This document shows, piece by piece, positions 46,242 to 59,900 of a DNA stretch of 64,000 nucleotides. Position numbers and translations under genes: made by a program. The notes beneath the pieces are model-generated. The model was not told the DNA's origin. It saw only the letters and a list, made by a program, of their open reading frames with translations, and searched no databases. This DNA is from Tetrahymena elliotti 4EA (Eukaryota > Ciliophora > Oligohymenophorea > Hymenostomatida > Tetrahymenidae). Each line of letters starts with the position of its first letter. The first letter of the stretch is position 1. The stretch lies in the NCBI GenBank assembly GCA_000231825.2, contig JH720303.1, forward strand, positions 830,574 to 894,573, given 5' to 3'.

Positions 46242-47549
46242 TCATTATTTTAATTTTTAAGCTGAGTATTTATGAGTCTCATCAACAAATACAGCTAAGT
46301 GTTCAAGATCATGTTCGGGCCACATGCCATGTCCTAAGTTTACAATATATCTATCAACACCTACAATATCTATCATTTTACGAGTCTTTTCTCTAATGGT
46401 ATCTTTTTCAGCTAATAAAACACCAGGATCTAAATTACCTTGAATTACTTTATTGTATTATAAAGAGTACTTAGCAGCAAGAGATAAATCCCATGCATAA
46501 TCAATTCCAACACAGTCAAAGCAATCATGCTTAAAGACCATATCAGAGTGATTACCCTTAGCAAACATAATAATAGGAGTATTTGGGTATCTCTTTTTGA
46601 CTTCAGTGGCTACTCTAACACAGTAAGATAAACCGAACTCTTAGTAATCTTCATTACCTAATTCACCTGCCCAAGAGTCAAAAAGTTGAATAATTTATGC
46701 ACCTCCTTCAATCTACTTGGAAATATATTCAATAAGAACATCTGAAATCATACTTAACAACTTTTTGCTCTCTTCCTTCCATTTAAAAATCCATTTTTTA
46801 ACTTTAGAGAACATTTTGCTGCCACCACCTTCAATCATATAGCTCATAAGGGTCCAAGGAGCACCAGCAAATCCTTTATTAATTAATGAAAGTAAAGTTA
46901 TAAAAATTTTTTAATTTTTCAAGAGATTAAATGTAAGAATAAAATTTCTATATTGTTATAATTCTTAAGTAGTTAATTTACCTATTGTTGTTACTTTTCC
47001 TTCAACTGCTTGACGGAAAAGGTAAAGAGCATCAAAGACATCACCAAGAGATTCGGGATCAGGGATAGAAAGCTTTTCTAAATCAGAAGGTTCAACTAAA
47101 GGTTAGGGGAAAACTGGACCTCTCTTTTCTTCCATAATAACTTCCATACCCATAACTTTAGGAACAACTAAAATATCTGAAAAGATAATTCCTGCATCCA
47201 TAGGGAATCTTTCTAAAGGTTATAAGGTGACTTCTGCTGCAAGGAGAGGATTATCGCATAATTCGAAGAAGCTCCAGATTTTTCTGACTTCACGGAATTC
47301 AGGGAGGTATCTTCCTGCTTGTCTCATAACCCAGATGGGAAGATGGTCAATTTTTTCTCTTTTGACTACTCTCAATAAAGTATCATTCTTCATTGCAGGG
47401 AATTTTTAATCTTTAGCCTATCTGAGACTTCTGACTTGTTAACGCCAATTTTCACTATTTTTGTCTATACCTAATCTATCAAGGGTAGATTATAAAAGAG
47501 GAACCTCAATTTTTCTGGGTTCCTCTACTACTTTATTTTATTCTGACAT
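46242..47549 (-). CDS. Uroporphyrinogen decarboxylase (haem synthesis)
   Basis: Cytosolic enzyme that removes four carboxyl groups from uroporphyrinogen III to give coproporphyrinogen III. Two exons, 46982..47549 and 46242..46873, encode 399 residues. Signature motifs: [16 protein letters not shown] (substrate-binding Arg residues), [12 protein letters not shown] (catalytic Asp), [51 protein letters not shown] and [19 protein letters not shown]. Compared with the usual 340-370 residues there is an N-terminal extension of about 55 ([13 protein letters not shown]...). It lacks the basic amphipathic character of a clear mitochondrial signal. The C-terminus extends past YSA to QKLKQ only because TAA is Gln. 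Confidence 0.96.
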
Positions 47550-48600
47550 TTAAAATGGTAATTACTTTTAAAAATTGTTTAAAATTAATAAATAATTATA
47601 ATATATCTTTATAAAATCAAAGATAGATAGCAAAAATTTTGGATTTTTATTTTGATAAAATCTAAATCTTCTCTAATTAATCCAAAAGAAAATCTTAAAA
47701 ACTTCAATCCTAAAAATAAATGTGAAATAGAAATAAATAGAACTATTAAAGATTTCTTTGAATGTACAGGTTTGGTTTACTTCAAGTGTAATTCATTTTT
47801 AATTATGTTTCTTTTATTTTTTATTTCTTTTATTAAGTATTATTAGCGTAAATTCCATTCAATTTTTAATCATAAACATAAATTTTTACATCAAAATCAT
47901 TTTAGCTTTTACTCAACTATTTTTTTTACTTTTAACAATATTAGTATTTTTTAGAATTTATAATAAACTCAATAAAATTTTCAATTGAATTAATTGATTT
48001 AATTTTAATTATTAATATATGATAAAAACATTAACAAATTTAAAATTTTTTTGATGAGATACTATTTAATTAATGCATTGTTAAAATAACAATTAGTAAT
48101 CTTATTAAATTTAAAATTTAGACATTTTTGAAACAAAATATCTATATCTGCTCAAAATTAATATTATTTAAAGAGTTATCTTAGTTTTTAGTTAATTGTA
48201 TAGTAACAATACATTCAAACCGCTTCTTAGAAAACTAGAAATTACTTATAAAAATATCTTAATTTTACAAAAAATAATAGAGTAATCAGGTAAAAAAAAA
48301 TATTTTAAATGGGACAAATAATTTTTTGTTTTTTGATATTTAGGTTAAATATTAAGATTAATGTAAACTCAATAGGTTTTATCTATCTTTCTGATAAAAT
48401 AATCACTTTTAAAATCTGAAAATATTTATTGTTTCTTTTAAGGTAGTATGAGTATTAATTAATTATTTAATGATTTTTAAATTGAAATATAACATACTAA
48501 AATGAATTAAAGAGTAAAAAATATTATTTTTAATTTAAATTATTGTTAAAATTTTTTTTTATGTAAGTTTTTTCCTATTTTCTTTACTTAACAAATTTTT
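47550..48600. other. Intergenic A/T-rich DNA
   Basis: 5' flank of the decarboxylase gene and 3' flank of the kinase gene. A 64-codon frame at 47652-47846 lacks a true ATG and lies in the likely promoter; it is not called. Confidence 0.55.
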
Positions 48601-50398
<1,798 letters not shown>

Positions 50399-50894
50399 TT
50401 TTATAAAAATAAACAATACCAGTAAATAAATTATTAGATTTTGTATTATCAAAAGTTTATCAACCAAAATTTCTTTTTTTAATCCAAAAAAAAATATGTG
50501 TTTGTAAGAAGAATATTTACTTTCTCTTTAGCTTTTTTTGCAATTAATTTTAATACAATCACAAAGTTAGAAATTTTTTGATGAGAAATTCTTTCAAAAA
50601 TACATTTATTGCTATTTGAAAGCAAAATAAAGTTTTCATGTTGCTTGCCTATTATATTTTTTCTCATTTTTAATTTTTCAACAATTTTTGAAGCAATTTT
50701 ATAGTTTAATTATGATTATTTACAATGATATTTAAATTACTTGTAAGAGTTATTTAAGTGATTTAATTTATATTTGAATTATATTTAAAGACATAAATAT
50801 TTTTATTATTGAATTTTAGTATACTTTACTCCATAAAAAATTAATATTTAGTTAATTTATTAAATTCAGGATTTTGAAAAATATTTTAATCTCA
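50399..50894. other. Intergenic A/T-rich DNA
   Basis: 5' flank of the kinase and 3' flank of THOC2. A minus-strand frame at 50479-50667 (62 codons, basic, ATG start) is present but has no family signal and lies where the kinase promoter should be. Confidence 0.5.
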
Positions 50895-53800
50895 TCATCT
50901 TTTTTGATCTTTTTTGTATCTATCTTCTTTTTTATCTTTACCTCTGTCATTTGATCTCTCTCTACTTCTATCTTTGTCCTTATCTTTAACTTCTTTTCTA
51001 GTAGATCTCTCCACTGATCTCTATGGATTAGATTGTTTTTTGTCTCTGTCACTGCTTCTAACTGGTGCCTCAGGTAAATTCTTTAAATTGGTAACAAGCT
51101 TGTAATAGACATCAATTTTTGTACCTACACTTTTGTATTATTCTTTGGGATACTTTTCGATGAGTTATTCCATTAGCTTTTTGCAGTCTTAGCCTTATTA
51201 TCTTGTTTTTGGGAATATTTCTTTAATCTAATTTAACAAAATGAGGATATTTCTAACTTGAGATTCATTTTTAATAATTTATTGAGCGATTTTAAATGCT
51301 TCATCAATAATATTGCTATGGATATAATTCTATTTTTATATTAAAATGATTTATTAAGTAATTCTTTTAATTCAAAAAAATTTACACTATATTTATCATA
51401 GCTATATTTTTCATTTATAATTGAAGAGTGAATATGAGTTTTTAGAGATTCCTGTAATTTTTCTGGACCTTCTAAGTAATTTGAGAAAGGCTTAAATATA
51501 TCATTAACGAAATAAGATATATTTATAGCTTCTTTTTCAGTAGCATTTTACAAAAAGGGAAGTATTTTAGTAACAGCTTATCTAATTGATCTTACAGAGT
51601 CATTCAAGTTTGTCTAATTTATTCTAAATAAAAGAAGCAAAAATCTTGAACAATAAAGAGCTTCATTTTATTCAATTAAAAGACGAGGGAGAATACAGCT
51701 TGTACATAACTCTGAAATGACTGCTTCAATTTAATCTCCTATAAATAAATTAAAAAAATATTATAATTCAAAATTACTATTATTTTTATAGAAATTATTA
51801 CTTTATTTGGGAAGAGCAATATCTTCTTTGATTGATTAGAGATAAGTCTCATACTTAGCCATAAGTTTTATTTGTTTTTATTCCTCCTCTTCTAATTTTT
51901 TTACAAGACTTTCTAAATCCTTCAGTTCCTTCTTTTCCTTGTCTTTCTTACTTTTATCACTTAACTTTTCTTGGATATTTTTTTTGATACCTTCTATTTA
52001 AAATTTGTATCCTTCTTTATTAACGCTAATATTCTCTAAACTAAGTAACCAGAAAATTGAGTAAAGCTGAGGCTTTATCAAAGCCCACATTTTTTTATGA
52101 CAGTTTTCTTCATAATTAGCAATTTAATTTTTCTATTCTCTTGTTTATTGATCTTCTTCTTCATCTTCCATATCATCTGTAAAAGGTCTTGTTATCAATC
52201 TTTCTGGGTACTTGATTGAATCATATACTTGTTATATCTCTGTAAATATTTCTTATTGTTCTTCTTTAGTAGGAATACAAAGAGGCTTAAATCCATGTCT
52301 AGTAATCTAAAATGCTATTTCAATAGGGATTCTATTTATTAAAATAATTTCTTTTTTTAGTTACAATAGAAGAAAAAATACTTATATTTTAGGACTAATT
52401 CTCTTAAAGCTTTAGGACTCAGAACACTAGAATATTAACTATAGTCTTGTTAGAATCTGAGGAAAAATATTAATAAATTCAAAGAATCATTAACCATATC
52501 ATAAAAGGATTCCATAGTTTTAAGTTCTAAATAGTTGTAGTTGTCATAAAATTTTGCTTTTTCTTATCCTAAAAGAAGAAGGAAGTAATATGCTAAGCAG
52601 CAGTCTTCAGGAGCATTTATTATTCCAAAATCCTTTATAGTAGAAGATTTTTACCATAAAAACGCTTCTAAAGCTTTCTAGCTCTTTTTACATTTTCTAA
52701 CATCTTCAGTCAATTACATACTTTATATCTTATTAATTAATAAAATTTTGAATTAAAATAACAAAATTAAAAAATTTAGAAAAACACCAGTTTTACAAAT
52801 TTTGAAATATTAAACATTCATTTACTCTTTTATTTATGACTTTCATTTTTAGTTTGGCTTCAAATTAACAAAAAGTTAGGATTTAAAATTTTTCAAAGAA
52901 AATTCAATTTTATGATTTAATTAAATTTTAATAGTTTAAACGAAATATACCTGCAAACTAATACCTCCTGCAAGTGCTTATAATTAATTTTCGCTGAGAG
53001 TATTTGGAAGGGCAAAACCAGACATTTTTGATATCAAGTCTTTGAAGATATAGAGATCTATTGCGACGTTGAAGTGAGGTTTTGTTGTATTTTTTAGCAT
53101 ACTTATTTAGAAACTATTTAGGAAATACATCAAAATGGGTATCTAATTTGTATAGAATAAATATTAATAAAAGTCAGCTTTCAATTCAATAAATAAATAC
53201 CATGTCTGCATTATGGAACTTTTTATAAAAGTTAGAAATAAAAAGAGAAGAAAGCTTGAACCAAGTTGTCATTCCATTTTTTTCATCAAATTTTTTATCG
53301 AAAGTATTAGAATTAGGTTTGTCTTTTTTGTCAAAAATGTATTGCAAAATTAAGTATATGAATATATCTTATGAGAGAGCAGTTCCATATTGGAAGGAAC
53401 CAATAATATCAGGTATGAGATTATCATAGTTTGGCTAAAGAATTCTTCTCATGATAAAAATTTATATAACAAATGGGTTATTATTAGCAATTTTAACAAT
53501 TTTCTTGGAGTATTACTTTTTATTTTCTTAGTTAAACTTATTGAAAATATCTTTGATTTCTCTTACAGCTCTTCCTTATTTAATAAGTACGAAAATAGAG
53601 CTATAAATATGTTCTAAGTGACATTCCATGTAAATTTTCATTCTGATTTTATAGTCATATTCCTTGAATAAGCTCCAAAATTCATTAACAGCACCTGGAT
53701 TACATTCAAATATGTTAAGAGCTGGAAGCATATACTTTCCTAGAAGCTCTTATACTAATTCTTACATTTTAACTAAGTCATTTTCATCTATCATTTCAGA

Positions 53801-55680
53801 ATCTAAATCAGTTTTGATATGATTTGCAGAATCTTTAGTTTTTTTATTGTAGTTATTTATGTATCTAAAAATACGAAGAACTTTAGAATAAAGTAAAGGA
53901 TTGAACCCAACATAACATTTAATTATTCTAAGCATTTTATTAATTATCTCCATACAATCTACTAAATTTAATGGTTGAGTCAATTCTTAGCTTCTTGAAC
54001 TAGGATTAAAATACTTGCTGTATGGATTTTTAAATTCTTTTTTCTTAATAAAGCAAGAAGGTGAAATTTGTTGATAAACTTTATCAATGGCCCATTCAAA
54101 TAGTATAAGCAAGCTATCTAAGAGGGATTGGTGCATCTTCAAATCAATACAGCTGTAGTAAATGCTAAATAACTCATTAAAGTGAACCCAGGAATTTACC
54201 TTAACTAATCCATCTAAAAGCCAAAGCTTTTGATTATCTTTATATTTTAAATTAGAAAATGAAATTAAATATTTTTTAGAAATTCTCTCAAAGATTTTAA
54301 AGAACGATTATTTAAGAATAAATTGATTTACCTGTAAAAGCAGATGTTAGATTAGTTTGTCTTTCTTCTTCATCTCTTATCTTTTTTACTTCATCTTCAT
54401 TAATGATAATTTAAGCTGAGTATGAATCAGTGTAAAATTTTGAAGCATTTTTTATTGTTTCTTAAGCCTTTTCTTAAAATTCCTTATCATTTGGCAATAA
54501 GTAAGGTAAAATAGCTGGTATCTATATGATTGAGCATTTTATTAATTGAGCAGTGACAAGAATTGCATTTTTAAAATGAGGATTATTGCTTTTTTCTGGT
54601 AATGTTGCAAATAATTCAAATTTCTTTCCCATAAAGTTTGTAATTGCTTTTGAATTAAAATGACTAAGAATAGCTTAATAATTTTAAACATGAGGCTTGA
54701 ATATGTAAAAATCAAGAATGCATTCAACTACTCTATCAGGATCAAGGTCAAAGTACCCTATGAGATCTAAAACTCCTTCATAAACATGTGTTGGATTAAA
54801 TTTTTCCCCTATACTCATAAGCATTGCAAGCAATTTAGAATAGCCTTCATTTTGTTAGGAGAAAAGATTGTATTTAGTTTAAAAAAAATAAATTTTAGTA
54901 TTCCATTTTCTCCTCTTTTAGTTGTATTGCTTTTCATCAAAGTAAGCCAAGCTTTTAACTTAAGGCTCACTAAAAGAATCTATTAGAGTAACTTCATCTG
55001 TAAGATGTTCGGGCCCTTCTCCCACATTTTTCAAAAATTATGAAAATATAGACTGCATTTCTTAGTATTCTTTTTCTTCAATTTATTTATTGAGTCCATC
55101 TAAGAAAACTCCAACTAACCAAAGCATTTCAAATAATTCTTTTAACTCATTAATCCCTCTTTTCTTTTTTTAGAATTTTATTAGTTAAAAAGTTGTATAA
55201 ATATTTATTCTTTTCAACTAAATTTTATCATTTTGATATGATAAGCTTTCCAATATATATCCATTTTTTGTTAAATAAAAAATAAATATGATTTTTTGGT
55301 AGCAAATGCATAGCTTGTACTAATAATTCATAAATATGTTCGAATTCAAACAATTCAAATGCTAATTACTTCTTTGATTTATTTAAAAAGCTAAAAGAGT
55401 TTTTCCGTAGAAATCTTTTTTTTCAAATGACTTAGAATGATTGAAAATATAAATTCAGAATACTCCTCTTCAGCTGCTTAACTACTTTATTCATCTTATT
55501 ATAGCTTAGTTTTATCTTTTAATTCTTAGTAGATTTAAAGCCTAATTAATATTTATTTAATATGTTTAATTTATTGAAAATTTTGTTTTTTTTGCAAGAA
55601 AATGTCAAAAATAATTACAAATCCTTATTTGTTTATAGCCATTTGCTTCCTTAATTCAGGAAATGTTATAAATTATCCAT
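50895..55680 (-). CDS. THOC2: THO complex subunit 2 (THOC2/Tho2)
   Basis: Scaffold of the THO/TREX complex, which couples transcription to mRNA packaging and nuclear export. Exons: 55619..55680, 55370..55541, 54332..55163, 53201..54237, 52951..53142, 52382..52728, 51802..52331, 51386..51738 and 50895..51329, giving 1319 residues. Landmarks in THOC2 order: QNEGYSKLLAML, YFDLDPDRVVECIL, ITNFMGKKFELF, PYLLPNDKEF, DLISKMSGFALPNTLSENQL followed by AGG, KPQLYSIFWLLSLENI, CILPRLLIEQNEALYCSRF, VRNILILLNQIKEIFPK. The C-terminus is a basic SR/RD tail (RSRERSNDRGKDKKEDRYKK), as in animal THOC2. Phases agree for all exons, but the intron 55164-55369 contains coding-like sequence in another frame, so the N-terminal 80-residue region may be misjoined. 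The competing frame over the last 200 bases (MTETKNNLI...) is the wrong frame. Confidence 0.88.
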
Positions 55681-56974
55681 TTTATGAACTACTTTGCTAA
55701 ATTTAGTTGTCTTTCTTCTAAAAAGTCAAAATGTAAATTACAGATAATTAATTTCAATATTTTTCTTTTATGTATAATAAATAAATTGAATTCAGAAAAA
55801 TATTAGCGGATTTTTAATTGAAAATCATCAAAAAAGATACTCTACATAGATTTTAAATGAATAAGAAAAATAGAGATATCTATATTTTATTTTATAAACA
55901 TGAGGTGTCTATAACCAACCTTTTTATTTTATTTTTATTTAAAAATTTATTTTTTTTTCTGAAATTATTTTTAAAATAAAATAATTAATTTTTACTCTCA
56001 AAAGAAAAAGTTTCTTTGAAAAATGTTTCAAATTTAACCATAAAAATAAGATTTATTAATTAATTAAATAAGAAACACTAATTTCTTTTTATCAAATAAT
56101 TTTAAAAATTTTCTAAAAAAATATATTTTAATTTTTATCAACTTTTATTTATCTTTGAATTCAAAAACAACAAAATTAAAAAAATGAAAACAAATTTTTT
56201 TTGTAGAAAAATGGTTAATTTATTGATTAGATGGAAAACATTTGCTTTAAGAAAAATTTGAAATGGATTAAATGTTGTACATTGAAATTTAAAGAAGATT
56301 TATTATATCCGTTGAAATACAATTAAATTAAAAGCATTCCTTTTTATGCAAGGGTAAATATATCAAAAGAAAGTTAAAATTAATTAAGAAGCAAAAAGTC
56401 ACTGATAGCAAAAATTTTTAATAATTTTTTTTATGTTTTTAATAAACTTTCTTTGTTTGATTTATTAACTAGATCGATAAAGCAAATAAGTTTTTGGATT
56501 TACTTTACATATTTCTACTTAACTAATTATTTACTTTACAATTTTACAACCCATCCTATATATCAAATGTACTTTTAAATATACTGTTTAAATATTGAAA
56601 ATAATGCATATTAGAAATAAATAATTATTTCTCTTCATTTTTATTTATTTACTTCTAGGTTTGATTATGTTTTAGATACATTTTTAGTTTATTTTAAGAA
56701 AGATTATTCTAATTTTTGATTTTTTAATGCCTAGATAATGTAAATAGTAGATTTTACAAAGTAGGAAAGATAATTTATAAGGATTTAAGATAATCAAAGC
56801 CATTTATGGCAGTGTCTTAAATGATTAATGAATGCTCATTGTGTGCAAAATTAATTTAGAGTATAAAAAATAGAATCAAAAAAAGAAGCAATAAAAGAAA
56901 GAAATAAATAAGATAAATTAAAAGATAAAAAATAAAAATAAAAGGAATTATTATTATATACTTATAGATATTAA
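55681..56974. other. Divergent intergenic region (THOC2 / Pol I)
   Basis: 1.3 kb holding both promoters. A/T-rich; a 15-base sequence at 55911-55925 resembles the Tetrahymena chromosome breakage sequence at 12 of 15 positions. Confidence 0.55.
55911..55925 (+). other. Chromosome-breakage-sequence-like 15-mer (imperfect)
   Basis: ATAACCAACCTTTTT compared with the Cbs 15-mer TAAACCAACCTCTTT as I recall it: 12 identities, with the AACCAACCT core intact. True Cbs copies are removed from the macronucleus, so this is either a degenerate relic or chance. No telomere repeat is adjacent. Confidence 0.3.
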
Positions 56975-59900
56975 ATGAGTAATAGTTTAGGCTAATTCCA
57001 AGATGTCATTAGTAGACGTCTCGCTGGTGTAGGCTTTTCTTATTACACTGCTGACGAAATCCGTAGATTGTCAGTAAAGGAAATAACTAATCCAATTGCA
57101 TTTGACTCTTTAAATAGACCAATTAAAGGTAATAAGTCGATTCTTCATTTTTTGAGATCTTTTTTAACTAAATCATAATGCTACTTTGATCATTTAAAAT
57201 TAGCAGTATGGGATCATTTGTTAAAATATTCAAATTTTATTTTTCAAATATTTTTTATTTTCAAGCATTGATTAAATAAAAAATATATTTTAACTAATAA
57301 AGGTGGTTTATATGATCCTAGTATGGGTGTCTCTCCTTATGATAAATTTACTCGTTGCGAAACTTGTGGTTGTGAAGGATTAGAATGTCCTGGTAATAAT
57401 TTAAAAATAAATTTTAATTTATCAATCCTTAGTGATAAAGCTGATATCTTACATTATTAGCTGACAATTAGCTTAAAGCTTTTATGAATGTTTCCCAGCT
57501 TTCATCTATTTATAGAATATTTTAGAAAATTTTTACTCAATATTTTTATTTCTACATTAAATAAATAGGTCATATGGGTCACGTAGAACTCCTCTTACCT
57601 GTTTATAATCCTTTCTTGATAGATAAGTTGCTCAAATTATTAAGGTATAACTTGATTCAAAATAGAAAATTATATTCAAAAATAAATATAAGCTCAATCT
57701 ATTAACCAAAAAAAAAACAAGCCTAATAGTAAAACACTAATTATAAAAATGTGAAAGCTATTTAAGATAAGAAGGAGTTAAAAACAAACTAAAACATAAG
57801 AAAAGAGTTAAAATAGACTTTTGTGGTCATATAAAATAAAATATGATGATAGTTATATGCTATGAAATAATTATGAGAATTTATAGAAATATGTCTAAAG
57901 GTCATTACAAGTTATTATCATAAATGAAGAATAAAATAGCTTTCAATAAATAGATTAGAGCATAGATTTATTTATTAGTTTTGTATTATTTATCATAAAA
58001 ATAATTGTTATTTTTAATAAAATAGAGCCTAGTGTTTAAAATGTAATAAGTTTAGAATGACTAATTAAAAACTCAAGATGTTTGCTAATATATTTACTCT
58101 TATCAAGCTTGGTTATATCTTCGAAGCAAAAGAATATAAGTCAACATGTGAAAGTTTAAGTGTTCTTTAAATTTAAAGTGGTAAAGATTCTATTCAAGTT
58201 TAATCATATGCTGATAAACGTCGTAAATCTAGTGATTACAAGTCATCAGATACTGAATAGATTATTCCTAAGAAATCTTAAGTTGAATAGGAAGCCAATA
58301 AGATTTATCAAAGCAATATTAAGAATCTTGAAGAGAAAAAGAAGCAATTACTTTCTTTAATTAATGTCAAGCAAAATAACACTGATTAGTTTACTAAAGG
58401 TGTAACTTATACAAATGCTATGAACAATGCATTTGAATAAGCCCTCAAGGAATTTTGGAATAGTATAAATATAGGTAAATGCCCTCATTGCAAAGAACCA
58501 TAATAGGCAATTAGAAAAGAAGGTTTTTCTAAGTTTTTCATCAAGAAAAGTTCAAGTGAAACTAAAAAATCTGCTAATCAAAAAAAGCACGAAGATGATT
58601 ACAATACTTCTGAAGATGAGTAAAGCGAATCTGGCCACTCTAAGGCTGAAAAGGCTAATGCCAATCAAAAATATCTTGATCCCTTAGAAGTAAAAGAATT
58701 AATGAAAAGATTTTGGGATGAAGAAAGAAAGTTACTTAACATCATTTACGGAACAATTGAAGTTACTTCTTCAACTTTAAAGAACTCTGCTAAAGGTACT
58801 AATTCATTCATTTTACATATTTGAATGGAGAAAATAAATTTATTTATTTTAATTTTACAGGATTTATGATTAGAAGAAACGATTTTAATATGTTCTTTAT
58901 TGAAGTCATTCCAGTTACTCCTAATAGATTTAGACCTGAAAATAAGCTAGGAGAATAAACATTTTTGCATGGACACACTGTAGTTTTAACAAAAATTTTA
59001 TAATTCAATGTTGAATTAAGACGTATGATTGTTTTGCAAAAGTAAGGTTTAAGTGAAGAAAAGAAGAAGAAATTAATTGAATAGCTTGATATGCGCTTTT
59101 CTAATTAATTATAATTAAAGCAAAACTAGAATTTCTAGCAAAATATTAATAGCTTAGTTAAACTTAATGATGTTATTACAAAGTGGCTGGATATTCAAGA
59201 AGCTGTTAACTGCTTTTTGGATTCTTCTAAGGCTACTAAGACTTAAGATCGCGAAGGAACTGGTATTCGTTAACTCCTTGAAAAGAAAGAAGGTCTCTTT
59301 AGAATGAAAATGATGGGTAAGCGTGTTAACTACGCTGCTAGATCAGTTATTTCTCCCGATCCTAACTTAAACACTAACGAAGTAGGTGTTCCTCTTTTTG
59401 TTGCTAAGAAGCTTACTTTCCCTGAATATGTTAATGAATATAATGCTAAACACCTCAGAAAGCTTATTATTAATGGTCCTTTCTAACATCCTGGTGCTAA
59501 CTTCATTGTTGAAAATGGAAACAAAATTTCTTTGGAAGCTCTTAATGAATAACAAAGAATTGGTCTTGCCAAGACTCTTTTAAATAACTCTAAAAATAAA
59601 GTTGTTTATCGTCATTTACAGTCCGGTGATGTACTCCTTTTCAACAGACAAGTAATATTTCATTTTGGTTCACTTTTTTTTAATTAAAAATATTATTTGT
59701 TATTAATAGCCTACTCTCCACAAAGCTTCATTGATGAGTCACATCGCTAGAGTACTTCCTAGAGAATAAACTATTAGAATGCACTATGCAAATTGTAAAT
59801 CATATAATGCAGATTTCGATGGTGATGAAATGAACTTGCATTTCCTCTAATCTCATTTAGCTAGAGCAGAAGGTTATCACATTAGTTTAAATGATCGTTA

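Noticed and set aside
47652..47846. Plus-strand frame upstream of the decarboxylase gene
   Set aside because: Begins at TTG and lies in the probable promoter; no conserved feature.
50479..50667. 62-codon minus-strand frame between the kinase and THOC2
   Set aside because: No family signal; position fits the kinase 5' flank.
50852..51052. Minus-strand frame MTETKNNLI... over the THOC2 3' end
   Set aside because: The alternative frame continues THOC2 homology (VRNILILLNQIKE) into an SR/RD tail and ends on TGA at 50895; this one is a shadow.
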